Origin: Hypoxylon rubiginosum
Taxonomy: Eukaryota; Ascomycota; Sordariomycetes; Xylariales; Hypoxylaceae
Reading direction: 5' to 3'
DNA: 64,000 bases
NCBI GenBank assembly: GCA_902806565.1
Contig: CADCXA010000050.1
Coordinates: forward strand, 806,001-870,000
A program made the position numbers and the translations under genes. The notes beneath the pieces are model-generated. The model saw nothing but the letters and a program-made list of their open reading frames with translations. It was not told the origin of the DNA and did no database searches. Of this stretch, positions 22,652 through 33,697 are shown one piece after another (positions within the stretch are counted from its first letter, which is position 1; the number at the start of each line of letters is the position of its first letter).

Positions 22652-24646
22652 TTAGTATTCGAAGCGCCACCGCGGATCCGAGTCTCCCCGCCAGTCAGCA
22701 ACCTCCCCTACGTGCTTGATTTCGTCTGCTATGCCCCCACGTCTCCTATTCTCATTTCTTAATCTTATTCCCAAGATTGACACCACCACGGCGTTAGCAA
22801 GGAGGTAGGCCAACGCCATAGAATGGCCCACAATGAACCTTGGCCCGTCAGTTGCGCGGTACAGCTGCGTGCCCAAGACTGCGCCTAAATTCCCAATGCT
22901 AATCTGCATAGCGTTGGCAATAGCTCGTTTCGTTTGGCCGGAAACGTTGATAGCAGGCCATGATAGTGTAACGGCCGTAGCTGGATAGATCCCACCTGCC
23001 GCGAAGAACACGCCAGTATAGCTTACTCCTGGCCTGCTAACCGGATTGGTGTTACTCAATAAGATCGCATAGCCAATTGCGGCGAAAATGGCGGAGCCGC
23101 CGATGAAAATTGCCCTCTGGCCGAGCCTCTCGGAGAGAATGGCCACCGTGACAGTTGTTATGAAAGCGAAGGCATAAGGAGGCACGGTAAGCAACTGCGC
23201 CGTTGCCGCCGAATACCCTAGGTTAGAAATAATAGTCGGCTATTGAAACTATTAGCAGATGTACCATGGCTCATATGTTTTCGATCCACCGTACCAGGAA
23301 TAGGGACAATGTATAAAGGGGTAAGCTCATCGTGTGGAACCCAAGCCCATAGAGCCAGCAATTTGGGTCTTTCAGCGCTTCTCTCACGGCCGCCCAAGTG
23401 AACTTCTCATCGTGGGTCGCATCACTGTCTGCTGCTAGGCGCTGGTGGATGAATTTCCGTTCATCCTCGGTGAGAAATTTGGACGTGTCTGGATAATTGT
23501 GGATGAACCCGTACGCCGCGGCCGCCACGAGAACTGTAAGGATGCCCTCCTAAATCAACACGTTAGGCGTTAAACCAGGAACCAGATAGGGGGGTTGTTT
23601 AGACGAACCAGAATGAAAATCCATCGCCACCCGTTTGTCCACACTATACCCCCCATCCTCCCGATGCCCTACGGCCGAGTTAGCGATGATGATTAACTGG
23701 ATTTAGACTATACCAACATAGGCCAAAATGCCACCGAATGCGCCGGCCAGAGACGCGGCACTAAAGAAGAGAGATATTCGATATTGCCGTTCTCGCCTCT
23801 TGTACCACATAGAGAAGTAGAACACGACTCCTGGGAATAGACCGCTCTCAGCCTGCTTTACGTTAGTCTGACATTATGTCCCTAATCTTCACCCTCTAGA
23901 GTGACCATATACGCTTCGAGAGATAATAGATGAAGGGTGTAAAACACTTGTAACGTACTGCGAGAAGATTAGTATTAATTCAAGCCAGTGGCATTCCCCA
24001 AAGATTCCGGGCACTATGAGATGCTTTCAAACTGACCAACTCCGAGAAAGAATCGGCTCACGAAAAAGCCTGCGAGGTTTTGGACTATGCCCATCAAAGT
24101 CGCCACGACACCCCATACTATCGTCAACGTCGGTAGCCAAATCCGGGGTGTCGTTCGCTTTAGTATGATGTTGCAGGGTATCTGAAAATAGGTAATTAGC
24201 ACGCTATTTCCTTCAGATTTCGTGTTCATCAATCATAATCTACTTACTTCGAATAGAACATATCCCACAAAGTAGAGTGTCAATCCCGTCAGGTATTGAT
24301 TTCCAGCTACAGCAGAAGATTAGCAGAACGCCGATTCTGGACTCTTCGGGCGCACATACTTATATGGATGTCTAAGAGGAGGCCCTCGATGCGAGCATTG
24401 CCGACTATAAACACGAGTGTTAGCAGACACGCTCGACTGGACCTATGCGTCAGATAAGAAATACTCATGCATACCATTACTTCGATCAAGAAAAGAGAGC
24501 AGATATAAGATGCCAACCGCGGGCAAGAGCCTCAAGTCTAGCTTTCTCAATAGCGCGTTTTCGTTAATCACGGGTCCAGCAGTCTCAGAGTCCGATGCGC
24601 CTGAACTACCTCCTCTAGCGATTTCTTCTACAGCCTTCTCGGCCAT
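22652..24646 (-). CDS. MFS transporter, second ACS-family member (allantoate/vitamin permease-like)
   Basis: Proposed exons 24646-24475, 24404-24360, 24306-24248, 24181-24041, 23852-23718, 23668-23609, 23549-23295 and 23239-22652 give 484 residues. Seen: LYLLSFLDRSNVGNARIEGL in TM1, LFEIPCNIILKRTTPRIWLP, ESGLFPGVVFYFSMWYKRRE after TM4, FFSAASLAGAFGGILAY, GWRWIFILEGIL, a central loop with FLTEDERKFI, and a tail ending DSDPRWRFEY. The plasma-membrane importer substrate is unknown. Two junctions (after LG at 24041 and after AY at 23718) only keep frame with the donor GTTGGT. The second restores the family's LAY-G-IG pattern, while the first leaves the G-x-x-E motif one residue short, so that junction is uncertain. 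It shares family and intron-dense structure with the transporter at 12.3-14.5 kb but is clearly diverged from it. Confidence 0.82.
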
Positions 24647-25772
24647 TATACTTGAACTATAGCCTCAATTGCGGGAGATTGTATACTGAGACTGGTGATG
24701 TTGTCGTATTCTGTCGGGCGTTTGGAGACTTTCTGCGGTAGGTTGATGATTATTGGGCCAATCTACGGTGCATCTTAATGAGATCCCATGGCCTAAGCCC
24801 ATGGCATCATAATAGCATTATCTGAGTTAAGAGGATCAGTTATCGGTGTATGCCAATTTCAGAAAGATCAAGCCAAATCTGTAACGGTTTTCGGCTTCGT
24901 GATTGGCGAGCGCCTCAAAATGGTGATCACGACATATCAACCCTTTCTGACGTGACAACTTCATGCCTGTCTATCATTGATACCCACATAACTCGAAAAT
25001 TTTAATTAGAACAAGGGGACGTTGAAATACGCCCGACTAGGATTTCCAAAGGAAATAGACGGGTTTTTTTTTCTTTAAAAAGATCTACTGAATTTCATCG
25101 AAAGTCGATTATTCTTCGACTGGGATTACCATGTCACTCGTCTCTGCGCGGGATACAATAGAAGAAGAAACGGTACTACGAACCACCACGATATCAACAA
25201 ACGTCAGGCAAAGCCACTGCCTTACTTTGATGAAATATGAGTAACTAGCACTGCCTAAGGTCTGATTCAAGGCCAGTAACAATTTCATGTAAATTGTATA
25301 ATCGACTTTCTTTGATCATTTCTGTGATAATGGTTCTGGGGACATGATAATTCATATTAGAAGTGGGTAAGGGTTATGGTTTTCCAACGTACGCGCCAGG
25401 GAGTTTTCACTATAGGAGACATGATTATTGACGGGTCAAATTGCCATGGTAGTCTAGGGGTATGTTTTCTTCTCTCTGAGTTCTGAAATCTCAGAGTTAT
25501 GTTTAGGTCTAAGACAGGCGCACAGGGTGTAACATGATATTGACAACTCAGTAACATGGAGCGAAGGTAGGATAGACGGTGAAGCTTGGTTATGCTTTAT
25601 TGGATATGACACTACACCGCAAGGTATAAATAAATGAGCGTCATTATCATTACCTCCTATATCAAGCATAGCTCTTCCAGCCATCTCGTTGTATTGTCAA
25701 GTTTGCCCAACGTCCTACTCGACCGGCACCTATATCACGATATATTGAATCTCTAACCTTCCGTTTCCAGTC
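24647..25772. other. Divergent intergenic region, no gene seen
   Basis: Promoter space between the second ACS transporter (-) and the unrecognised gene (+). It is AT-rich, with a T-rich run near 25066-25080. No conserved frame was found. Confidence 0.6.
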
Positions 25773-26870
25773 ATGTCAAACCATAACTCAGGCTCGGGTA
25801 CCTCATTCGATCCCCAGAACTGGACGGATATATTCCCCGCTCTACGCGAATGCGCCATCGGTAGTCGCGGACAATTTATTGTAGACGAGCATTGCCAGAT
25901 CCTTCGGCGTCATGGAGAGAGTATGGGAGCTGATGACACTACACTCGAAGCTACAGAGCAGCTAGCTAGGGGTTATGATGACCTTGTTGTTCTGCTTTAT
26001 GAACCACCGACTGACGGTGAAACCCCATTGCGTTACGAGGAAACATTGGCGGATGAGACTTACCCTAGAACCATCGGTCAGTTAGATCAGTCGCTTCGCT
26101 TCGCATTCCAAGGCCAACGAAACGTCGAGAATACTATCGTGCTGGATTCAGGGATGGTTAAGGAACCGATCGAAATCTTTTCAGAAATACTATCTTCTCT
26201 TCATCCGAAAGTAGTTATCCTATGTCGTTTCCAAAAGAATCATAGTTGGTCCGACCTTCTCAAAAATTTCCGCTCTTTCGTAACGAAGAATGGGCATATG
26301 TATGTGATGCAACTTGGTGAAGGCGACAACTACGTCGGAGTCCCTAGCTTCCACCCGATGTATTTTACAAAGCTCGATCCGAGAGCCGAGGGCCATGGAG
26401 TTGTCCAGGAGATTGCTCGCGAATACCTTTTTGATTTCACCTTCATTGCTGCTGCCAATGCTTTAGCCGGACGCGTTATTAGAGCAGAGGCCGTATGGGA
26501 CCTTCTGCATCATGCTGAAGGTGATCTTGGGCTCCCAGCTAGTGGGATTTCGTTTCGAACAGGAATACCCCCGCCTATATCAGAGGATATGAGCTCCTTG
26601 AATGGCGTAGTTCAAGCGGTTGGAATGGTGAGTCCATGCTACGAAAGTTGTCGAACCTGGCTATTCTAAACTGACTGCCAACAGCGTCAGGAAGTCCTGT
26701 ATCTCATACTATGTTACAGGATAGACTGTATGAACCTAGGAAATAGCACGGACTACCAGAGCGAGGCTATAGCGTCAAGACAGGATGTCCTTGAGAAATT
26801 CCGCGAAAAGGGCATTGTTCTGATTTCGGAAAACGGCTTGCTTTGGCTGGCTAGGAGGAACTCTGTGTGA
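25773..26870 (+). CDS. Unrecognised conserved-looking protein, 346 aa
   Basis: Exons 25773-26627 and 26685-26870, joined by a 57-nt intron with GTGAGT and CAG ends, give 346 residues. I do not recognise the family. The codon use is typical of a real gene and the intron keeps frame. Visible: a hydrophilic N-terminus, several beta-like strands such as YDDLVVLLYEP (near 70) and HPKVVILCRF (near 150), a GHMYVMQLGEGDNYVG segment near 182, and an FDFTFIAAANALAGRVIRAEAVWDLLHH helix-rich part near 225-250. The C-terminus ends GIVLISENGLLWLARRNSV. The strand-helix alternation and the 'export of a line of aliphatic strands' resemble a methyltransferase-like or Rossmann-type fold, but no SAM-binding GxGxG is seen, so this is only a suggestion. 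There is no signal peptide or membrane span. It is divergent from the ACS transporter. Confidence 0.7.
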
Positions 26871-27537
26871 AAGTTGTTATTCCTTAGACGACGAGGAACA
26901 TATCAGAGTTCGGAACGACATAGGTATCTAAGAACTTGGGTTAGAATGAAAAAATGTTGATGTAAAAACATCTAATTTTTATTTTGAACACCAAAATGGT
27001 ATTCATCGATCTCATCATATGTAGTTAATAAAAAAATGGTCGCACTGCTTCATGAGTTAGCTATTGTTGGTTAAAACAAATAACGATAACTGCAGCTACT
27101 AAAAAGGGGGAGCAGAACTACTATGCGTACGAGGCCCCGTAGTTGAGTTGTTGGTGCTGAGGTAACGTCACTTGCGGCTCATACGCCTATGAATCTCGAA
27201 AATAAAAATGAAATAATAAAATAATGTATTAGATGCTTAACTTTATTTGGCCGTCCTGGAACTGCCTGGAGTAGACTTGCATGTGCTGCGGGGATGCAGT
27301 GGGTTGGGGTTCCCGAAGCTCGGGGCTGCCCCTCTGTCAGCTCTGTCCGTCTACCCCTCCCTTAGATATCCAAATAGCGCCCTGCATATGCCTAGGTAGG
27401 TATGACACTCCAATTAAGGGCGTACCTTGACATCACTTCATGTAGTATTTGACTGAGACATTGGATAGTAAAAACGTATCCCAGGAAGGTACTTACACTT
27501 ACCAAGGGATAAATCAGCCTTCGGTTGGAATTTCAAG
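26871..27537. other. Intergenic region with a possible unassigned minus-strand exon
   Basis: Spacer between the unrecognised gene and the GNAT gene. On the minus strand 27186-27121 reads AYEPQVTLPQHQQLNYGASYA and stop, directly after a TTCATAG acceptor-like site. This could be a terminal exon of a very small gene; see the findings. The rest is AT-rich and featureless. Confidence 0.35.
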
Positions 27538-28153
27538 ATGGCTCCAGTACCCTGCAAAGTTCGACATGCCCGTCGGGGAGGTATGTTGAACAATGGCTGT
27601 CTCAAGTGCGCAGTCGAAAGAGCTGACTGGATTCTCTTGATTAGATGTACCGATAATTCTCCAACAGATCCGAGAGTTGGCCGACTACGAGCATGAACTA
27701 GATGCTGTGGAGGCGACCGAAACGACGCTTCTATCCACGATAGCCTTCGCTCCTGATGACGTTGAATCGACCTCTACTGCGCCAATTACAGAGCCCACAT
27801 CACCGTCAAGACCTGCTAGGTGTTTACTCCTCTTCAATGAGGAGGACAAACCAGCCGGTATGGCATTGTACTTTTATAATTATAGTACGTGGCGAGCAAA
27901 GCCAGGTATCTACCTCGAAGACCTGTTTGTTCGGCCGACGGAACGGAAAAAGGGGTACGGGAAGAGGTTGCTTGTCGAGTTGGCGAAGGAGGTCGTAGCT
28001 TCGAATGGCGGCAGACTCGAGTGGAGCGTTTTGAAGTGGAACGAACCGAGCATCAAGTTTTACGAATCGATCGGAGCTCAACCGATGAATGAATGGGTTG
28101 GCATGCGGGTGGATCGCGAAGGTTTGACGAAGTTAGCCAGCTTGTTGGACTGA
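27538..28153 (+). CDS. GNAT N-acetyltransferase, SSAT (diamine/thialysine acetyltransferase)-like
   Basis: Exons 27538-27580 and 27645-28153 give 183 residues; the short first exon encodes MAPVPCKVRHARRG and the splice creates the DVPIILQQIRELADYE start of the GNAT fold. Motif A is clear near 113-135: YLEDLFVRPTERKKGYGKRL, with the acetyl-CoA pyrophosphate loop R-K-K-G-Y-G-K. Motif B-like EWSVLKWNEPSIKFYESIGA near 150 matches the spermidine/spermine acetyltransferase branch, where the Tyr before the last strand serves as general acid. The likely reaction is transfer of acetyl from acetyl-CoA to a polyamine, diamine or thialysine; the substrate is inferred from the family. A 25-residue Ser/Thr/Pro-rich insertion (near 65-90) lies between strands 2 and 3. 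Likely cytosolic. It is convergent with the LYR protein gene, 99 bases away. Confidence 0.88.
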
Positions 28154-28252
28154 ATATATTCGGCCTAGGCGCACATATCTGTATCATGACCGACAAGCAT
28201 GCCAATTTCCTGGCTGGGTCGTTCATGAAATCAACTGAGGTTAGCAGGAATC

Positions 28253-29320
28253 TCAGGTTACAATCTCAGATTGTATTGGTACACCAGTTTTGTCAATGCC
28301 TTGGAAGAACTGTAGATCTTTCTTCCTAGGACGCTGTATAGGTTGACGTTCTTGGCCTCCCCAAGTGACCTGCCACTTCCCTGAACGAGGGTTTTTGTCC
28401 ATTAGAGGAGACGCTCTCCAGATATTATCGTATATACCGCGACGTAGTTTTCTTTGGCTCAGCACTCGGATGCCGGTGGGCCGGCCGTGCCCCCGAGGAT
28501 CTTCATCCTCATCACTAGTGAGGCTCTTCATGCTCCGAGAGCTTCCCCTCTCCAGCGACCGCACTGGCCTGGTAACAAAATCTTCCCAGGATGGTGTTCT
28601 TGCTTCTGAGCTGGCAGAAGGCGACTGTCTTACTGGCCTCGCTACTGGCCTCCTAGCGGGTATCTCGTAATGTTGAGGATCCGCCTCACCTCTCGCCATA
28701 GCGGCTAACTGATCCCATTCTCCCCGGGGTAACGGCGGCAACAGCTGCTTAAAAATAGCTGCCCAATGTTTTTTCAACTTATTTCTTATCAGCTTTTCGG
28801 AGATTGGACGGCCAAAACTATTCTCGGTTGGGAGGGTTCGTAGCGGATCGACCCCTTTGCGCATGATGTGAGGCCAGTTTGTACTTTGTTGTGCGGACTG
28901 GGAGAATGCGATGGCCTGAACTTTTTCTATAGACCAATTGTCCATCCAGTCGAACTCTCTCTGCTTCTCGCTAGCGAGTTTGGCCTTGATATCTAGTTCG
29001 GTAGAGCTCGAGGCGGGAAGACTGGATAGTTCGGCCCTAGCTAGAAGACGACGTCGCTTGCCAACTCTGCCGGTTGCTAAGTAGCACAGACGTCGCATTC
29101 GATTGACATGGCCGGTGTTTGCGGAGCGAAGGTAACGTAGTTTCTGGTGGGCTTCTTTGATGTAGTAGTTGGAGTTGTCTTCATCACGACAATCGCGGAA
29201 GCGGGCTTGGATACGGGAGGCTATCCATGGTCGACAGAGGAGAGGGAGATATGTAGCTTCTCGTAGCATATGTCTATAGAGGTGTAGTGGTGTATTCGGA
29301 TGGGGGATCTGTAGTGGCAT
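28253..29320 (-). CDS. LYR-motif protein, Cup1-like
   Basis: Intronless, 355 residues. The LYR tripeptide lies at 13-15 (LHLYRHMLREATYLP), followed by basic helices RPWIASRIQARFRDCRDE and IKEAHQKLRYLRSANTG, the three-helix arrangement of Complex1_LYR/LYRM proteins. These act in mitochondria as adaptors for iron-sulfur cluster delivery or complex assembly, usually with acyl carrier protein. The long C-terminal part with ISEKLIRNKLKKHWAAIFKQLLPPLPRGEW (near 180-210), a Ser/Arg/Pro-rich linker and KLRRGIYDNIWRASPLMDKN near 300 follows the fungal 'Cup1-like' architecture, as recalled. A cleavable presequence is not obvious, as for many LYR proteins. Partner and exact role are unknown. Confidence 0.72.
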   Translation of the reverse strand: MPLQIPHPNTPLHLYRHMLREATYLPLLCRPWIASRIQARFRDCRDEDNSNYYIKEAHQKLRYLRSANTGHVNRMRRLCYLATGRVGKRRRLLARAELSSLPASSSTELDIKAKLASEKQREFDWMDNWSIEKVQAIAFSQSAQQSTNWPHIMRKGVDPLRTLPTENSFGRPISEKLIRNKLKKHWAAIFKQLLPPLPRGEWDQLAAMARGEADPQHYEIPARRPVARPVRQSPSASSEARTPSWEDFVTRPVRSLERGSSRSMKSLTSDEDEDPRGHGRPTGIRVLSQRKLRRGIYDNIWRASPLMDKNPRSGKWQVTWGGQERQPIQRPRKKDLQFFQGIDKTGVPIQSEIVT

Positions 29321-30623
29321 TTCGGTGTGGTCGAGCTCTTAAAGTCGTCAAGTTGCCAAATTGTCTAGTCGAGGTTGGAGATGGGATTTAATAGATGGTT
29401 TGTGAGTTGGAGTAGAAATAAACTTATCACATTCACATTCGTACACTAGATCTTTTTTTTTTTACACCCATGTCGGCATCTCGGTGAGATCGGTGAATAT
29501 CTTACGTTCGGTTCGGTAATCAGTGGTCAGTTACCCTGAGCGATCAGGCAAGGGGGTAGTTTGGCAGGGGGGTACCTAAGCTGCTAAGCTCCACCTAAGC
29601 TCGCTAATGCATCCGATTTGGGGCGACTCCCCCTCACTTCTTAAATTGACCGAGGTACAACAAGCGGTATGTGGTCTGTGCGTCGCGTATCATTTTATCT
29701 TATTTTATTTTCCCATTTGGCATTCAACGGCTTGCGCGTGTCTCGCCTACCAGGTACTCTGTTACGTCTGTTACGTCTGCCCCCATCTCATTCCGCGACT
29801 TAATTCTTTCCACGATTACACGAAACTGACACGTCCTTTCATGGTCGCCCTTCGCGCATCAACCACACTATTCCCAATTCCTACCTTTTAATTGATTTCC
29901 AGATTTCAAGCACTTCCTATCCTGGAACGGAGATTAATGAGATCTGTCGCGAGAGTGGTCCATAGGAATTGTCTGCCAACTTGAGCGCGTCCGTGATCGT
30001 GGTCTACGTTTTGGTCTTGGTCTTGGTCCTGGTCGTGATATTGCGCCTATCGCCTCGTCATTATCCTTCTTTCGCATCTGTCTGGTATACCGGGCACATT
30101 CTTACTTACTTTACCTCTATTCACATCCCCTGGTACGAAGATGCAATGAAATTATTATACCTGTTCTACATTTTATGCAGAACCTCCTAACTGTCTCGAC
30201 ATTTTATTTAATTCCTTTACCTCATCTCCCTTACCAGTACCTATACCTTTACCTTCGAAGCCCAACCACGATTTGCCAAAGCTCTGCCCGGAAACTCTAT
30301 AGGATCCTTGTTGGCGCATAAAAGTTGTTTTTGCGACGCATTGACCCGTTGATATATTTTTATATCTCATCGAACCCCGGAATAATTCATCATTTTCGAA
30401 TCCACTCCCGGCCCACTGATGGCCTCGGCGACAACGATCATTACCCGTCATCATCAAGTCGAGCTCCTAATCATTACCGCCGAAGCTTCCCATATCTCTC
30501 TCCGACTATTACCGAATACCCGCCTATCGCCATCTTCTTCTTTACCATAATTCTTACTCCCTACCTCTGTCATCTATTGATAGCAATACCGGCAGCACAG
30601 GCGCTGCCTCAGACGGCGTCAAA
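29321..30623. other. Divergent promoter region / long 5' leader of the Mbp1-like gene
   Basis: Spacer between the LYR gene (-) and the APSES factor gene (+). The right half (about 29700-30620) is strongly pyrimidine-rich, as in long fungal 5' leaders, with a TCTTGG tandem near 30010-30035. It contains an ATG-started upstream ORF at 30419-30550. Confidence 0.55.
30419..30550 (+). promoter_or_regulatory. Upstream ORF before the Mbp1-like start
   Basis: An ATG-initiated 43-codon frame (MASATTIITRHH...) ends with TAA 73 bases before the main ATG at 30624. No other ATG lies between its stop and the main start. If it is inside the transcript it would lower or regulate main-ORF translation through reinitiation. 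Transcript start is not known. Confidence 0.4.
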
Positions 30624-33127
30624 ATGTCTCAATCGCAGCCTTCTTCGCAGCAGTCCTTTACCATGGGCCAACCTCCACAACTATATCGACAGTACTCGGA
30701 CTCCAGTTCGAGGTTAGGCAATGGCCTTACACATGGTCATGATGCACCTCAGATTTACTCGGTTAGTCGTCTAGACCGCATCTACTTTGCAATTTAATCC
30801 AGCGCACTAACCGGCTATACTTAGGCTGTCTATTCAGGTGTAGATGTGTACGAGATGGAAGTCAATGGGGTTGCCGTTATGCGCCGCCGGCACGACAGCT
30901 GGCTGAATGCTACCCAGATCCTCAAAGTTGCCAATATCGATAAAGGAAAACGAACCAAGATTCTCGAAAAAGAGATCCAGACTGGCGAGCACGAGAAAGT
31001 ACAGGGTGGCTATGGCAAATATCAAGGCACCTGGATCAAGTTTGACAGAGGCGTTGAGGTATGTCGCCAATACGGCGTCGAAGAAATGCTTCGACCGCTT
31101 TTGACCTACGATATGGGCCAGGATGGCGGTATCGCCGGCAGAGGTGACTTCAACACCCCCACTAAGGAGCAGGCCATGGCTGCCCAAAGGAAGCGCATGT
31201 ATAGCGCAAGTAACGAAGGGCGACCCAATAGCTTGTCTGGAACTTTCTTTAAGAACATCTCGAGCACGGCATCTAATGCGGTCGCTGCTATCAGCAAGGC
31301 TCGTTTTGATTCGCCTGGCCCGAGAGGTCGCAATGGACCAACAAGACCCCCCAGCTTCAGCCGACAGTCCTCTATGCAGAACGTCGACGACTTCCCTGGA
31401 AATTCTCAACAAAGCTTCGCCTCAGATTATGGCCAAAATGTTGACTCGGCATACTCGACTCAGAACACACAAGTTTTCAATGGTGATGAGCCGCCGCGAA
31501 AGCGCCAGAGAGTTGTTACCCCAGCAGATAGCTTCGGATATGCATCGCATTCTATGGAGATGTATGCCAACAATTTCCCTGGCTCGCCAACAGAACCCAA
31601 CGAGTCATTCGTATACTCGCAGGCTGGTATCGATATTCACGAGAACGACGCCGTACCACTACCTCCCCTTCCTTTCGAACTTTCCCCCGAGGCTGAGCGA
31701 AAGCGTAATCTGCTTATGGGGCTCTTCCTAGACGCTAATGCCAATGTTTCGGATTACTCCCAAAATGAAGCACTTCAGACGTTATCGCCCCTAGATTTGG
31801 ATGCCCCAGTCGATGCGTCAAGCCACACTGCTCTTCATTGGGCAGCTACGTTGGCCCGTATGCCTCTCTTGCGAGCATTAATATTAGCTGGCGCCAACCC
31901 GTATCGAGTCAACGCTTCAGGGGAAACAGCTCTAATGAGAGCCTCAGCAGTAACTAACAATTCGGACCAAGTTTCGTTTCCCGAGCTGCTCGATGTTTTG
32001 GGCAATACCATTGACGTCCGAGACAACAAAGGTCGAACAGTTCTACACCATATTGCCGTCACCAGTGCTGTCAAGGGCCGAAGCCATTCCAGTCGGTACT
32101 ACCTCGAGAGTCTCCTGGAGTGGGTTGTGAGACAGGGGAGCGCCCCGAGCAGTCAGAATACGGCGGCAAATGGCATCACGGTCCAACCAAAAATGGGCAT
32201 TGGACGATTCATGAGTGAGATCGTCAACGCGCAGGACAAATCAGGGGATACTGCGCTAAATATTGCGGCCCGAATCGGCAATAGGAGTATAATATCGCAA
32301 TTGCTTGAGGTAGGCGCGGATCCCGGCATTGCCAACAAGGCAGGCCTCAGACCAGTTGACTTCGGAGTGGGTGGAGATACTGGCGAAGATGGTGTAAACG
32401 GCGATTTGACAGCCACTGACAAGACAAATATTGTCAATAACGGCCAGAAAACCCGAGAGAGTAGTGATGAAATTATCACCTGTGAGCTTATCTTACCCCT
32501 TATTGCTGAGCCGAGTCTAACGAGAATTTAGCCATCACGCATCTCCTGAACGAGACTTCTACTAGCTTCCAGTCGGAGCTCAAAAAGAAACAGCAAGATC
32601 TAGATTCCCTTCATGCCAATTTACGTGCGGCGTCTACGCAATTAGGCGATGCGCGACGTCAACTCGAGACGTTGCAATTAGCAGCTAAATCCCAATCCCT
32701 CACGCGTCAGAAGATAAGCAATCTTAGCCGGGGCTGCGATGAAGAGCAGAAGCGCACATTGCGACTGGAACAGAATTACGGACGCTTAGATACAAGCGAC
32801 ACTTGGGAGCTAGAGCTCAATGCCGCGTTAGCATCTGCAGGAGATGCGAGTCCTCCTTTATTACCAAGCTCTACGGTTCTCCGTGCTCGAATACAAGCCC
32901 TTCGAAGCAGGACAGATGCGACGAGGAAGAGCGTAGGATCGCTCAAGGGACGTAGCAAAGATGTCGAAGTTAAATACCGGCGAGTGGTGGCGCTCTGTAC
33001 CGGTGTACCGGAGAACGAAGTCGATATAGTCATAGAGAGCCTCTTACGCGCGGTTGAGAGCGAAAAGGGTGACTTGGAGATAGGACGCATTCGACGATTC
33101 CTAGGCGGTGTCGATGGGGTGCATTGA
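30624..33127 (+). CDS. MBP1: APSES/KilA-N DNA-binding ankyrin protein, MBF component (Mbp1-like)
   Basis: Sequence-specific subunit of the MBF complex that drives G1/S transcription from ACGCGT (MCB) sites. Exons 30624-30761, 30825-32481 and 32532-33127 give 796 residues. The APSES domain spans about 50-140: VYEMEVNGVAVMRRRHDSW, NATQILKVANIDKGKRT, the QGGYGKYQGTWIKFDRG wing and VCRQYGVEEMLRPLLTYD. A disordered Ser/Asn-rich linker with a basic PPRKRQR nuclear-signal-like stretch near 270 follows. Ankyrin repeats lie near 375-410 (TALHWAATLARMPLLRALILAGANP), 445 (GRTVLHHIAV) and 517-560 (GDTALNIAARIGNRSIISQLLEVGADP). A coiled coil near 600-660 (ELKKKQQDLDSLHANL) fits heterodimerisation with Swi6. 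Intact DNA-binding residues distinguish it from Swi6. The long pyrimidine-rich leader with an upstream ORF hints at translational control. Confidence 0.92.
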
Positions 33128-33697
33128 GGAACGACTCATACTTAAGGCGTTCGGTGTCTTTTACAGTGCAGCATGGCTGTGTTCCATTTATTTACGTTCG
33201 ACATCGATATTTTCCTGGCGGTGGCATTGACGAGAAGCTATTAGGGGTGGCTTCGAGAGGATTCTTGCATGATTTCACGTCTAGCATCACCCGCGACCGA
33301 ACTTGTTTATAATGTAGCTGAGCCTGGCAGGTCGCATGGATAGGGGGGGCTCAGCTACTCCGTATATATGATAATCTTCCGAGGATAAACTGGTTGATAC
33401 CCGTTCTTCATTATTCATGGCCTGGTATTATATGGATGCCTCGCTCAGACACATCTCTGTGGCAGAAGAGAGTGGGAGACGAGTACACATCTGATTGAGG
33501 CTCATAAATAAACAAGTTTCTACGTTTTAAATCATTGTTCCATTGCGCGTAAAGGGTATCTATCCAGTCGTAATCTCGATTCACTGACTCCTGCCAACCA
33601 AACAACACCCAACGCCAAAGGAGCTTGAGCTTGCCCGCCCAGATGTTTTCTAGGATTACACGCCTACACCCCATGATAGTCGTTGCCCCCCCTGCTT
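33128..33697. other. Convergent intergenic region, no gene seen
   Basis: 3' flanks of the Mbp1-like and Fta1-like genes. No coding potential was recognised. Confidence 0.6.
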
